In this document: positions 16,595-26,659 of the stretch, in pieces
Layout: the number at the start of each line of letters is the position of its first letter
Numbering within the stretch: position 1 is the stretch's first letter
From: Bacteroidales bacterium
Lineage (GTDB): Bacteria; Bacteroidota; Bacteroidia; Bacteroidales; F082
Assembly (NCBI GenBank): GCA_030690365.1
Contig: JAUYGX010000079.1
Coordinates: forward strand, 1-64,000
Reading direction: 5' to 3'
Length of the DNA: 64,000 bases
Notes under the pieces: model-generated
Databases searched by the model: none
Told to the model about the DNA's origin: nothing
The model's input: only the letters and a program-made list of their open reading frames with translations
Translations under genes and position numbers: made by a program

Positions 16595-19423
16595 TTAGTT
16601 TCCAATAACGATTTTATGAACATAATCTGAACGATCCAGCTTTAATTGAACCAGGTACATGCCCGGGCTTAAGCCATCGGATGTCAACCCGAGAGAATGG
16701 GTTCCTTTTTGCTTTTGTCCTGAAAAAAGAGTTCTGATTATTCTCCCGTTCATGTCCATCAAAGCCAAGTTAACTTCTCCACCATGAGCCAGTTGGTACT
16801 GAATAGTGGTTTGATTTTGAAATGGGTTTGGAAAATTACTCAGTTTTACAACCTGATTGTCCTGAGATTCACCAACGGATGAAGAAGGAAGGTAATTTGT
16901 GCTATAGATCCCGTTGCCCTGAGTGGCAACAGCAACAAACCCATCCGACTCACGGGCATCAATCATATCTACCATAATACTACCCATATTCTGAGGACCT
17001 TCATGCTCCCACAAGGTTGAATCGCCTTGTAGAAAAGTGGTGGAATACATTCCCACACTGGTTCCTGCAAAATAAACCGTACCACCCTCATAGTTAAGAG
17101 ATTTTACCCACCTGAGCGATGGTCCCGCACCTGTTCCATCCGGGTATTCTTCCAGGTTACCGCTAACATGTGTCCAGTTTGTTCCGCCATTGTCGGAATA
17201 ATAAACACTCTTTACACCATAATTTGAAAACACGGTAAACAGTTTGTTTGCGTCAGCAGGATCAACATCAATACAGGCCACAAAAGCATTGAGCGGAAAA
17301 CCGTCTCCGGTAATTTCAACCGGCAATGGATCACCCGCATGAGCATTTACCATTTTGTACACATGACCGTTATTGGTGCCATAAAACAGAGTGTTGGCCG
17401 GATTTGTTGATAGAGAAATAGCGGTAATCTCCACTGATTCACTCAGGTTAATGTTATTTAACCTGGCCCAGCCTACGTTTCTCAGGGAGGTATCTGAAGC
17501 AGCCGATTTCATGTCCTCTTTACGCCAGATGCTGTTAATTGTAGGTAAGTAAAATGTACTGTTGTTGTTTGGATCGAGTGCGAAATTGCAATAGAAAGGG
17601 AATGCCGGATTCGATCCGATGATGGGGTTATAGAAACTCAGGAGCGTATCCGGAGTTTGGTAAAAAATATCCTTTGTGTGCATATCCTCATCAAACAGGG
17701 TAGTCCAGATATTGCCACTATAGGCTGCTACAATGGCATATTCATGATAATCAGCAAGCTTACACGAAAATCCATCGTAATACAAATCCACGCTAAACCA
17801 CCACTGTCCGGGATCATCGGTAACCGAGTAATACCAGTTATTGTCCTGCAATCCGCCAAGAACCCAATCATCGCCTTCTCCGGCACGATCGATGGTAACA
17901 GAGTAAAATTGAGAAGTAATCAAATTCGTGTTTCTTCGTATCCAGAAAACAGGATCGGCCATGCAATCTTCCGTGAACACAATCCCTCCATCGCATGCAG
18001 CATAATACACCTTGGGGTTTGATGGAAGAAAAGCCAGCCCATGCTGATCGGGATGCAGCATGTGAATGGAATCCATATCGAACGGATCACCACCCATCCA
18101 GGTAGTTTGGAGGCTGTCCGCAAAACCGTTATCCGATCTAAACAAACTCATACCCCCCATGAACACCACGTTTTCATCGTCGGGTTTAACTCCCAATACG
18201 AAAGTATAACCGCCATAAGAAATCAGGGCATTTGGATAGCTAAGGTAGTCACCTTTCCCGTGCCCGAACATGTTTTCGGTTCTGTCTTCCCAGGTTCCGG
18301 AACCTTTGGTATCGCTGTAGGTGTACTTCCAAAAAGTGTTGTCAGAATTAAAAATTCCCGAGTAGGGAACATTGACTGCAGACGGTTTTTCCGTCATCAG
18401 ATAAAGTACATTTTCGTTGGATGGTGCCAGGGCGAGTTTCATTACACGTGTGACATCAGGAAGCCCTTCGGGAGTGATTTCAGTCCAGATAACACCATCT
18501 TCCGAGCGCCAAATACCTGCTTTTTGTGGCCGCATGATGGAGGTAGAATAAGAACTCAAGGCGGCATACAACACCCCTTGGGAGGTGATGGCAATATCTG
18601 TGGCAAAAGATTTATTGGTTAAATCGCCCAGTGTAATGTCCCAGGAATCGCCACCGTTCTCGCTGCGCATGATGGCTCCGTAACAAGCTGCATACACAAT
18701 GTCTTTATCCGCAGAAGCGGGATCGGTAACAATTCGCCATATTCCTTGAAATACCTCTTCGAGTTCGCCCTGGTTGCCTCCAAGAGTAGAAGTTAGCGGT
18801 TGCCACGATGCCCCATGATCGTTTGATTTAAAAATGCCATTTCCTACACCAATGGTTCGCACGTTTGTACTTACATTTCTTTCGGTGGTATTGAGTATTT
18901 CGCCGGTACCATAATACCATGTATTTGTTTTACCCGGTCTGGTATCCTGAGCAATGCAGGTAGCACTTTGCTCACCATTGGCAGGGGTTACCTTTTCCCA
19001 CGAAAGTCCTTTGTCTGCTGATTGCCACATACCGCCCGATGCACTTCCTGCCAGCATGTGGTTTTCGTCTTCAACATCAAATGCCACGCAAAGCATCCTG
19101 CCTCCCATGTTTACGGGCCCACGGTGAATCCAATCCTGGCTTCTGTCGGCATTTTTCTTCTCAGGCAAAGTAGCGGCAAATGACAATTCTTTAGCCCTTA
19201 TGCCGGACGGAACAGAGTTGGTGTTAGGATCACGGGTTTTCAAATACTCAACTTCCGCGTTGTAGAGGGCCTTTGATGCATGATTGAGTTCTTTTGATAT
19301 TTTCTGCTTTTCAGTGGTGGGTTTGTTGGTTGATGCAGGATTACTTTTTTTTGCCAGAAAAACAAGACTTCCGACACATACTGCCGCAACAACAATTGAT
19401 AAAATTGCTTTTGTGTATTTCAT
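16595..19423 (-). CDS. Secreted BNR-repeat beta-propeller protein with T9SS sorting domain
   Basis: A 942-residue exported protein. A signal-type helix (residues 5-24) precedes a long region of sialidase/VPS10-type propeller blades with Asp-box motifs: SADKGLSWEK, SNDHGASWQP, SENGGDSWDI, SDNGGTNWTH. The last 80 residues form a type A T9SS sorting domain (NFPNPFQNQTTIQYQL, then GMYLVQLKL and a basic end). It should cross the outer membrane by T9SS and stay on the surface or be released. No catalytic residues of a true sialidase are apparent, so a binding or structural role is likely. The same propeller type occurs in the giant protein at 34.4 kb. Confidence 0.85.
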   Translation of the reverse strand: MKYTKAILSIVVAAVCVGSLVFLAKKSNPASTNKPTTEKQKISKELNHASKALYNAEVEYLKTRDPNTNSVPSGIRAKELSFAATLPEKKNADRSQDWIHRGPVNMGGRMLCVAFDVEDENHMLAGSASGGMWQSADKGLSWEKVTPANGEQSATCIAQDTRPGKTNTWYYGTGEILNTTERNVSTNVRTIGVGNGIFKSNDHGASWQPLTSTLGGNQGELEEVFQGIWRIVTDPASADKDIVYAACYGAIMRSENGGDSWDITLGDLTNKSFATDIAITSQGVLYAALSSYSTSIMRPQKAGIWRSEDGVIWTEITPEGLPDVTRVMKLALAPSNENVLYLMTEKPSAVNVPYSGIFNSDNTFWKYTYSDTKGSGTWEDRTENMFGHGKGDYLSYPNALISYGGYTFVLGVKPDDENVVFMGGMSLFRSDNGFADSLQTTWMGGDPFDMDSIHMLHPDQHGLAFLPSNPKVYYAACDGGIVFTEDCMADPVFWIRRNTNLITSQFYSVTIDRAGEGDDWVLGGLQDNNWYYSVTDDPGQWWFSVDLYYDGFSCKLADYHEYAIVAAYSGNIWTTLFDEDMHTKDIFYQTPDTLLSFYNPIIGSNPAFPFYCNFALDPNNNSTFYLPTINSIWRKEDMKSAASDTSLRNVGWARLNNINLSESVEITAISLSTNPANTLFYGTNNGHVYKMVNAHAGDPLPVEITGDGFPLNAFVACIDVDPADANKLFTVFSNYGVKSVYYSDNGGTNWTHVSGNLEEYPDGTGAGPSLRWVKSLNYEGGTVYFAGTSVGMYSTTFLQGDSTLWEHEGPQNMGSIMVDMIDARESDGFVAVATQGNGIYSTNYLPSSSVGESQDNQVVKLSNFPNPFQNQTTIQYQLAHGGEVNLALMDMNGRIIRTLFSGQKQKGTHSLGLTSDGLSPGMYLVQLKLDRSDYVHKIVIGN

Positions 19424-19511
19424 GACTTTATATGTTGATTAACAATTAAATTCATCCAGAGCCAATTATCAAATTAAAGAGGTGTTTTACATCCATGCAT
19501 GAGTTTTTGAT

Positions 19512-20462
19512 TTAAAATACCTCGATAAATAACAAACTCACACTAAATACGCTCAGCACCAGAGTTACCATGATAGCCATTGCCACCAGGTCGGGCCGAC
19601 AGTTGTATTGTTTGGCAAAAACAACCGAGAGAATGGCTGACGGCAACGCGGTTTCTATCACCACAATTTCACGCATCATATCCGTGAAACGGGGGTCGTT
19701 GGTGAGCCAAACGGCCAGCAAAGGTTTTACAATCAGTTTTAACAAAACGGCCATTCCCAAAAACAAGTAAATGTTTTTAAACTGCTTAAATTCGATTATT
19801 AATCCGATAGTAATGGCTACCATCAGCAGGTTTGCATTGCCGATGAGTTCAAAAAAACGGATCATGGTAGTAAATACCTGATTGTTATGGTCGATGTGGA
19901 TAAACGAAACGGCAATTCCGGCTACCAGGGAAATAAAAATGGGTGACACGAAAAACTTTTGTACCGATTTCATGATGAACTTCCCCTCCACCTTCGATTC
20001 GCCATAATACATGGCAATTAAAGGTCCCAGGATGAACAGCAACAGGCCAACCCCAAATTCACTGGTTACCACAGCTTCTTCCATGGCCAAAGGGTTGTTC
20101 GGAAAAACTTGTTGTATGATGGGATAACCGAGCATGGTGGTCATGCCAAATGCAGAAACCAAAATCAGGGCTCCTTTTTCACCCCGTTGAAACTTGAACA
20201 GGTTGGCCAACAGCCAGGCCAGGATGATCATTCCAATTTCAACAACCGCCATGATGGCCGCCATAATGACAAACCGATCGTCGAACACCTTGACTGCCAG
20301 CGAAGAAAAAATGAGGGCCGGTAAAGTTACTTGCAAAACAATTCGGCTGAACAACAAACTGTCTTCTTTCTTCAGAACGGTGAATTTTTTAAGTAAAACG
20401 ACGAGCGATATAATGGCCACCATGACAATTACTCCCTCAAACAGGCTTTGCGTTGTATTCAT
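19512..20462 (-). CDS. AEC-family permease
   Basis: A 316-residue inner-membrane transporter of the auxin efflux carrier family with about ten helices. The family halves are visible: KKEDSLLFSRIVLQVTLPALIFSSLA near the N-terminus, and VIETALPSAILSVVFAKQYNCRPDLVAMAIMVTLVLS at the C-terminus (each read in parts). Bacterial members export or exchange malate, malonate or amino acids; the substrate here is unknown. It is a single gene with a gap of 88 bp to the secreted BNR gene. Confidence 0.87.
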   Translation of the reverse strand: MNTTQSLFEGVIVMVAIISLVVLLKKFTVLKKEDSLLFSRIVLQVTLPALIFSSLAVKVFDDRFVIMAAIMAVVEIGMIILAWLLANLFKFQRGEKGALILVSAFGMTTMLGYPIIQQVFPNNPLAMEEAVVTSEFGVGLLLFILGPLIAMYYGESKVEGKFIMKSVQKFFVSPIFISLVAGIAVSFIHIDHNNQVFTTMIRFFELIGNANLLMVAITIGLIIEFKQFKNIYLFLGMAVLLKLIVKPLLAVWLTNDPRFTDMMREIVVIETALPSAILSVVFAKQYNCRPDLVAMAIMVTLVLSVFSVSLLFIEVF

Positions 20463-20864
20463 TTAGATGAGCTTTTCTTTCAATTAATTAGGTTTCAGCA
20501 GTAAAGGTACAAACTTCTCTTTCGATTTGTCAAATAAATTTTCTGTCAACCATATATAGAAGTTGTCAGTGTTAACCTATTGATTAGATGGATTAAAAGC
20601 AAAACCCACCTTAACTGAATAAGGCGGGCTGCCAATCGTAACTCAGGGGAAAGAATTTTTTCCACCCACTCGTTTTGTTCAGAAATTTCAATTTCCTTTG
20701 CTGCATGAACAGATGCTTCATTTTAAGCAGTACACCTGAAAGAGGACTATTTCGACAAGGTTGTGGGCGAACTCCGGCATTTAATCGATACGGTTCATTG
20801 GAACAATCGGGTGACTGACAACCATTGGCCATTGGCACTTGTCATTTTACATAGAATTCTGAAC
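20463..20864. other. Intergenic region with gene relic
   Basis: About 400 bp between the AEC permease and the M14 peptidase, which are divergent. The left half shows nothing recognisable. The right part (about 20732-20832) carries the gldE/gldD relic annotated separately. A 75-codon minus-strand frame here has no protein character. Confidence 0.5.
20732..20832 (+). pseudogene. Chimeric gldE-gldD relic
   Basis: The plus strand encodes HLKEDYFDKVVGE, matching HLKDDYFDKVVGE of intact GldE. It runs in frame directly into LRHLIDTVHWNNRVTDNH, matching the last residues of GldD (IKHLINTVHWNNRVIDNH). In the intact locus the two segments are about 700 bp apart. Most base differences from the intact genes are at third codon positions, so this is a diverged copy that was once selected, not a fresh duplication. 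The frame runs on without a stop into the M14 peptidase gene. Confidence 0.8.
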
Positions 20865-20867
20865 ATG

Positions 20868-23237
20868 ATGAAAAAATTTACCCTACTTTCTTTAATTTTT
20901 CTTTTGACCTTGTTCAATGGAAACACTTTTGCGCAGGACCATTATTCCAAAGTGAGGATATACCTCGAAAAAGAAACCCTCAACCAGTTGGCCGCGCTTG
21001 GAATTGATATTACTGAAGGTACTTACAGAAAAAATGTTTTTCTCGAAACCGACCTCAACACCAACTTGTTAGGTCGTTTGGATGAAGAAAATATCCGGTA
21101 CGAAGTTCTGGTTCCTGACGCCACAAAGTTCTACGCAGAAAGGGCGGCATCGGAAAGAAACCTGATCCCCGAACGGGACATCAACGATCTTTATCCGGTA
21201 CCCGATCATTTTGAGCTGGGATCGATGGCCGGTTTTTATACCCTGGAGGAAGCCATGGCCGAACTGGATGAGATGGCGACTTTGTATCCTGATTTAATCA
21301 GTATGCGGTTACCCATTTCTACCGACACACTTACCCACGATGGCCGTATGATCTATTGGGTAAAGATTTCCGACAACCACGGCATCAACGAAGATGAACC
21401 TGAAATTCTGTATACCGGCGTGCATCATGCCCGTGAGCCCATCAGCGTTCAGTCGCTGATCTATTATATGTGGTATTTACTCGAAAATTATGAATCCAAT
21501 CCTGATATTCGCTTTCTGGTTGATCAAACAGAAATGTACTTTGTGCCGGTTGTAAATCCGGATGGATATGAGTACAACCACATGAGCTATCCTGCCGGAG
21601 GCGGATTGTGGAGAAAGAACCGGTGCGACAACGGAGATGGCACCTTTGGCGTGGATGTCAACCGCAACTACTCCTACATGTGGGGCTTCGATGACTATGG
21701 ATCTACCCCCATCACCTATGGCGAAACATACCGGGGAGCTTCACCCATGTCGGAACCTGAAAACCGCAATCTCCGTCAATTTTGCGTTGAACACGAATTT
21801 CAAATCGCCTTAAATTACCATTCATACAGCAACCTGTGTTTATATGCCTGGGGCTACCAGTCGGAGTTATCGGCCGACAATGATTTGATGACGGATTTTG
21901 CCCGGTTGATGACAGAGGAAAATAACTATGTTTATGGTCCGGCCAACACCACCATTTATCCGTCCAACGGCGACTCCAACGACTGGATGTATGGCGACAC
22001 GGTGGTAAAAAATAAAATCTACGCTTTTATACCTGAAATAGGTGGTTCAGCCGATGGTTTCTGGCCTGCCGTTAGCAGGATTATCCCACTTTGTCAGGAA
22101 AACGTATTCCAGAGCTTGATGGCCGCACGTTTGCTGTTGAACTACGCCGAAGTAAACAGTCATTCGTCAATGGCCACCAATGAACTAAACAGCAGTGCTG
22201 CTTTTAATTTAAAAAGAATCGGACTGGCAGATGGCGGATCGTTTACAGTATCTATTACACCACTGGATGCGTATATATTATCGGTTGGCAATCCGTTGAC
22301 TTTTTCGAACCTGAGCCTGATGGAGGTCGTCACCGATTCCATTCTGTTCGATCTCGATGCGGCCATAGAAGCAGGAACCCTTTTCAGGTATTTGTTGTCG
22401 GTAAACAACGGTCAATTCGTTATAAGCGATACCATTACACGGGTTTTTGGTGTTGAAATGGAGATATTCTCCGATGATTTTGAAGAAATGCCTTACTGGA
22501 TTTCTGACCAATGGGGAGTAACTGAGGATGAATCACATTCGCCCATCCGGTCGATGACCGATTCTCCCGTAGGCCCCTATCAAAACGATGCAAATTCGGC
22601 TATCATCCTCGATACTGTGATTGATTTGCGGGGTGTAAATGCTTCTTTTCTGCGTTTCTGGGCCCGATGGGAAATTGAAGCCGGATATGATTATGTGCAG
22701 GTTTTTGCTGCCGACAGTGCTGATGGCACCTGGATGGCCTTAACGGGAAAATACACCCGCCCCGGAACCGAATATCAGGCTGAAGGCGAGCCGGTTTACG
22801 ATGGACTTCAAACCCAATGGGTAGAAGAAGAGATCAACCTGAGTGCCTGGGCTGAGAGTCAAATCAGGATTAAATTTAATCTGGTAAGCGATCATTATCA
22901 GCGGGAAGACGGTTTTTATTTTGATGATTTAAGCGTGTCGGTGGTTTCAACTACAACAGGAACAGCGGAAAAATACAGCATTGATTTTCCGGTTGCCTTA
23001 TCACTTTATCCCAATCCGGCCAACGGCATTGTAAACGTTGATTACCAGAGTGCTGAAATCGAAAGACTACAACTGACCCTGTATTCCATCAGTGGAAAGC
23101 TGATGCGGGTAGTGCATCTCGACAATCATAAAGGATCGGTCACCCTTTCTGTCGGTGAATTGACACCCGGTTTTTATTATGTAGGCTTGCAGACAGGGAA
23201 CAGGATATTGACAGCTAAGAAGTTGGTGGTGAGATAA
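20868..23237 (+). CDS. Secreted M14 zinc carboxypeptidase with T9SS sorting domain
   Basis: A 789-residue exported metallopeptidase. Signal peptide MKKFTLLSLIFLLTLFNGNTFAQ is followed by a short pro-region. The M14 domain has zinc ligands His187 and Glu190 (HHARE) and His318 (NYHSYS), substrate-binding Asn265-Arg266 (VDVNRNYS) and the catalytic Glu390 (FIPEIGG). A jelly-roll/MAM-like region covers about 540-690, and a T9SS type A domain ends it (LYPNPANG ... GFYYVGLQ). I start at the second of two adjacent ATGs (20865, 20868). The frame is open further upstream only because of the gldE/gldD relic. It is probably an extracellular peptide-trimming enzyme. Confidence 0.9.
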   Translation: MKKFTLLSLIFLLTLFNGNTFAQDHYSKVRIYLEKETLNQLAALGIDITEGTYRKNVFLETDLNTNLLGRLDEENIRYEVLVPDATKFYAERAASERNLIPERDINDLYPVPDHFELGSMAGFYTLEEAMAELDEMATLYPDLISMRLPISTDTLTHDGRMIYWVKISDNHGINEDEPEILYTGVHHAREPISVQSLIYYMWYLLENYESNPDIRFLVDQTEMYFVPVVNPDGYEYNHMSYPAGGGLWRKNRCDNGDGTFGVDVNRNYSYMWGFDDYGSTPITYGETYRGASPMSEPENRNLRQFCVEHEFQIALNYHSYSNLCLYAWGYQSELSADNDLMTDFARLMTEENNYVYGPANTTIYPSNGDSNDWMYGDTVVKNKIYAFIPEIGGSADGFWPAVSRIIPLCQENVFQSLMAARLLLNYAEVNSHSSMATNELNSSAAFNLKRIGLADGGSFTVSITPLDAYILSVGNPLTFSNLSLMEVVTDSILFDLDAAIEAGTLFRYLLSVNNGQFVISDTITRVFGVEMEIFSDDFEEMPYWISDQWGVTEDESHSPIRSMTDSPVGPYQNDANSAIILDTVIDLRGVNASFLRFWARWEIEAGYDYVQVFAADSADGTWMALTGKYTRPGTEYQAEGEPVYDGLQTQWVEEEINLSAWAESQIRIKFNLVSDHYQREDGFYFDDLSVSVVSTTTGTAEKYSIDFPVALSLYPNPANGIVNVDYQSAEIERLQLTLYSISGKLMRVVHLDNHKGSVTLSVGELTPGFYYVGLQTGNRILTAKKLVVR

Positions 23238-23247
23238 ATGGGGTTTA

Positions 23248-26200
23248 TTATTTACCTTTTAAAGCATCCAGCTCTTTTCGTATTTCGATGATTGCTTGTC
23301 TCTGCTCTTCAATCAACTGCTGTTGTTCCTGCACTGCTTTTACCAGGGGTACTACAAACTCGGCATAGCGGAGGCCATAATGTGAGTTGTCGTTTTTAGG
23401 TTTGTCAACGCCATGAAAATCAAAGTTTAATGAATTGGCAGCTGCCTCAACTTCCTGGGCAATAAAACCAATTTGTACTTCTGCTGCTTTCAACTTTTCA
23501 CTGTTTTTAAGACGCAGTGAGTCAGGTGTTTTTGTAAACCCGGCGATGGCATCCATATCCAGACGATAGGTTACCGGGCGGAGTTTCATGATGAAATCGA
23601 GCCCTGCTACATTTTCTTTTACATCCGTTTTAAAACGGCCATCGCTCACATTGGTCCAGTTGGTGTAGCCACCAATGGTAGTAACTGATGAATTTCCAAG
23701 CCGGACAGAATTACTGGCTGTAGGCAGAGCAACAAACCCAACTGCAGTAGCGTTTTCTAAATTCGTACCAACCAATAATGCTGAATGACCAAGTGCAGTA
23801 TTACCACCTCCAGTTGTGTTTTCTTTTAACGCTTCGAAACCAATTGCAGTATTATAAATTCCGGTTGTATTTGAGTAAAGGGCACTTACACCACTTGAAG
23901 TGTTCTGGTATCCTGTGGTATTTGCCGTAAGTGACTCATAACCACTGGCTGTATTTTCGTAGCCATCAGTGTTATTATATAGAGTCCGAAAACCCTCAGC
24001 AGTATTTTTAGTGCCAGTGGTATTAAAGTGGAGGGCACTAGAGCCAACTGCAGTATTTTCAACTCCAACGGTATTATAGCTTAATGAATTGCTGCCACAT
24101 GCAGTATTTCGTTCTCCGGTAGTATTGTCTCTGAGTGCATATTCTCCAATTGCAGTATTGTACCACCCGGTAGTGTTTGCACGGAGAGCTTTCCAGCCAA
24201 GTGCAGTGGAATTACCCCCTGTACTGTTTATATACATTGCCTCAAAACCAATGGCGGTATTGTGTTCACCATCAATATTTGAATATAGTGAAGACTCTCC
24301 GACAGCAGTATTTTCATTTCCTGTAGTGTTGTTAGCGAGGGCCATTTGACCAATAGCTGTATTAAATGAACCGGTTGTGTTAGCATAAAACACGCTACGC
24401 CCCATTCCCGTATTACCTGTTCCTGTTGTATTTTGCCACAGGGAGAGGTATCCATATGCTGAATTTCTTGATCCTGTTGTATTTTGCTGCAGGGAGAGGT
24501 AACCATATGCAGAATTAGCCCAACCACTTGTATTTGCAAAAAGTGCTTTCGATCCGACTGCTGTATTTTCTCCTCCTCCTGTGCTGTTATTGTATAATGC
24601 CGAGTCTCCAATGGCCACCAGATTACTCATAGTACTATTTAAAAAAAGTGCCTTTGTACCAATGGCCACATTTGAATGAGCCGTTGTGTTAACATAGGAG
24701 GCACCATCACCAATGGCAATATTATTACTTCCGTTTGTATTGAAGCGCAATGCAAATTTCCCGGCTGCCACATTGCTGTTTCCGGTGGTGTTGGAGTTCA
24801 TGGCCATGGAACCCATCGCCAGGTTGTCGTTTCCGGTAGTATTGCCAAAAAGGGTATGGTATCCAAAAGCGGTATTGTCGTTTGCTGTGGTGCTTGAATA
24901 TAGTGATTGGGAGCCGTAGGCTGTGTTGTTATTTCCTGTGGTATTTGAAGAAAGCACTTTATCCCCGGTTGCCGTGTTATCATGACCTGTCGTATTCAGG
25001 TTGAGTGATTGGTAGCCGGCAGCGGTGTTATAATATCCTTTTGTGTTAGCATACAGTGTTTTTGATCCAATGGCAGTGTTTTGTGTAGCTTCAACTCCTG
25101 TTGCCCCAGTTCCATTATGATGCAAGGCTGAATCACCGATAGCCACCAGGTGGCTAACAATACTATTGTAAGTAAGTGCAGAAACTCCGATTGCAATATT
25201 TGAGTGGGCAGTTGTATTTAGTTCAGCTGATATTCCACCAATTGCAATATTATTGTTGCCAGTAGTGTTCTCTGATAAAGAACTTGCCCCTATGGCAACA
25301 TTGAACCAACCAGTAGTATTACTATATAGGCTACTTGCGCCAACTGCCACATTACTTGAACCCGTAGTATTGAGTGTAAGTGCATACCTCCCCATCGCTA
25401 AATTGTTGTAGCCTGTTGAATTACTCATAAGAGATTTAACGCCAAAGGCTGTGTTATAGAAGCCTGTTGTGTTAGAATAAAGCGCCATAAATCCAATTCC
25501 GGAGTTAGAATATCCTGTTGTGTTAGAAAATAATGCTTTCGATCCAACAGCAGTGTTTTCTTTTGAATAATTATTGGCAGCATCTCCGCCTATTCCATTA
25601 TTGAACAAAGCCGAATCGCCAATAGCCACCAAATGGCTTTTGGTGGTATTGTTATAAAGCGCACTCACGCCAATGGCTACGTTGGAAACTGCGGTGGAGT
25701 TTTGCGCCGCCGCATCACGACCAACGGCGGTATTATTGGCTCCGGTGGTATTCAGGGTAAGTGTCTGGTAGCCCATCGCCGTATTGTATCCTCCGGTGGT
25801 ATTTGAAGCAAGCGAAGTGAAGCCAACGGCAGTATTGTGGGTTCCGGAAGTATTCGCCAATAATGTTCCTCTCCCCAGGGCGGTATTGAATGATCCTGTT
25901 AAATTACTCTTCAGCGAATAATAACCATAGGCCACATTGCTCGATCCGGTGGTATTTAAGGTAAGTGCATTTAACCCTGTTGCCGTATTTGAATTTCCTG
26001 TGGTATTGCTTTTTAGGGCTGCCCTGCCAAGGGAGGTATTTGAACTTCCTGTGGTGTTGGCTGTCAGGGTGTTGGCTCCAACAGCCGTGTTGTCAAAACC
26101 AGAGGTATTGGCACTTCCCGAAAGGTAACCAATGAAATTGTTGTAGTTGGTTCCCTGAACAACGGATGGCCCGGCACTCTCTCCCATGTAAATGTTTTTT

Positions 26201-26613
26201 CCATTGTTGTTTACCTGTAGATTCCCCTTATCCATCACAAAATATTCCGTGCCGGCCATATCAAACCTGATCTTGTCTTCGTTGGCGCTTTCCTCTACCT
26301 GTATTTTGGTGTTGCCATCGGCATCCTGAATTATAGCAGGCGATCCGGTACTTAGATTCACCCAATCTGTTCCATCGAAAAACCAAAACCCGATGGTGTT
26401 GATATCAAAAACCAACAAACCTGTGGCGGGAGACGAAATGGCCATTCGCTGCGGGGTGGTCATTCGGGGAATCAACATGCCTTTGTCGGTGCTTTGAACA
26501 TGGAGCATGGACGATGCAGCCGCTTCGGTGGCGTCGCCATTGATGGCTACCTGCGCGATGGTAAGGCTTGTCACGAAAAGCATGGCCAGAAATAGTACAA
26601 CAGTTTTAGTCAT
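23248..26613 (-). CDS. Surface fibre protein: 45 x 17-residue repeats plus S74 chaperone domain
   Basis: A 1121-residue exported protein. A signal peptide (1-20) leads to an N-terminal block common in Bacteroidota (MLHVQSTDKGMLIPRM; FWFFDGTDWVNL). From about residue 175 to 955 I count 45 copies of a 17-residue unit, roughly NTAxGxxALxxNTTGxx, like the YadA/Hep_Hag head repeats that coil into trimeric beta-rolls. A C-terminal peptidase S74 (endosialidase-type intramolecular chaperone) domain follows (SDGRFKTDVKENVAGLDFI, then LRPVTYRLD), ending in a coiled coil (EEQRQAIIEIRKELDALKG). Phage tail spikes use S74 to trimerise and then cleave. No T9SS domain is seen. The stop is 10 bp from the convergent M14 gene. 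Confidence 0.85.
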   Translation of the reverse strand: MTKTVVLFLAMLFVTSLTIAQVAINGDATEAAASSMLHVQSTDKGMLIPRMTTPQRMAISSPATGLLVFDINTIGFWFFDGTDWVNLSTGSPAIIQDADGNTKIQVEESANEDKIRFDMAGTEYFVMDKGNLQVNNNGKNIYMGESAGPSVVQGTNYNNFIGYLSGSANTSGFDNTAVGANTLTANTTGSSNTSLGRAALKSNTTGNSNTATGLNALTLNTTGSSNVAYGYYSLKSNLTGSFNTALGRGTLLANTSGTHNTAVGFTSLASNTTGGYNTAMGYQTLTLNTTGANNTAVGRDAAAQNSTAVSNVAIGVSALYNNTTKSHLVAIGDSALFNNGIGGDAANNYSKENTAVGSKALFSNTTGYSNSGIGFMALYSNTTGFYNTAFGVKSLMSNSTGYNNLAMGRYALTLNTTGSSNVAVGASSLYSNTTGWFNVAIGASSLSENTTGNNNIAIGGISAELNTTAHSNIAIGVSALTYNSIVSHLVAIGDSALHHNGTGATGVEATQNTAIGSKTLYANTKGYYNTAAGYQSLNLNTTGHDNTATGDKVLSSNTTGNNNTAYGSQSLYSSTTANDNTAFGYHTLFGNTTGNDNLAMGSMAMNSNTTGNSNVAAGKFALRFNTNGSNNIAIGDGASYVNTTAHSNVAIGTKALFLNSTMSNLVAIGDSALYNNSTGGGENTAVGSKALFANTSGWANSAYGYLSLQQNTTGSRNSAYGYLSLWQNTTGTGNTGMGRSVFYANTTGSFNTAIGQMALANNTTGNENTAVGESSLYSNIDGEHNTAIGFEAMYINSTGGNSTALGWKALRANTTGWYNTAIGEYALRDNTTGERNTACGSNSLSYNTVGVENTAVGSSALHFNTTGTKNTAEGFRTLYNNTDGYENTASGYESLTANTTGYQNTSSGVSALYSNTTGIYNTAIGFEALKENTTGGGNTALGHSALLVGTNLENATAVGFVALPTASNSVRLGNSSVTTIGGYTNWTNVSDGRFKTDVKENVAGLDFIMKLRPVTYRLDMDAIAGFTKTPDSLRLKNSEKLKAAEVQIGFIAQEVEAAANSLNFDFHGVDKPKNDNSHYGLRYAEFVVPLVKAVQEQQQLIEEQRQAIIEIRKELDALKGK
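23749..26091 (-). repeat. 51-bp coding repeat array in fibre gene
   Basis: About 45 in-frame 51-bp units, each encoding one beta-roll turn. Every 9 to 10 units a variant LVAIGDSAL unit appears (starting near 25632, 25149 and 24621), preceded by an AIG.(S/K)AL unit and followed by an inserted loop of 8, 6 or 1 extra residues and then NTA(V/I)GSK. The array therefore has a higher-order period of roughly 161-176 residues. Confidence 0.85.
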
Positions 26614-26659
26614 CGTTTATGGGTTTTTGATTTAGAAATGCTTTTATTTAAAGAAAATG

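Noticed and set aside
18041-18622. 193-codon plus-strand frame inside the secreted BNR gene
   Set aside because: It is antisense to a well-supported gene with Asp-box motifs and has no family character or promoter.
20611-20838. 75-codon minus-strand frame between the AEC permease and the M14 gene
   Set aside because: It runs antisense through the gldE/gldD relic and has a composition unlike a protein.
23749-26091. Regular 51-bp repeats that could be taken for a CRISPR array
   Set aside because: The repeats are in frame, imperfect, lack unique spacers and encode a clear 17-residue protein motif inside one long gene with a signal peptide.
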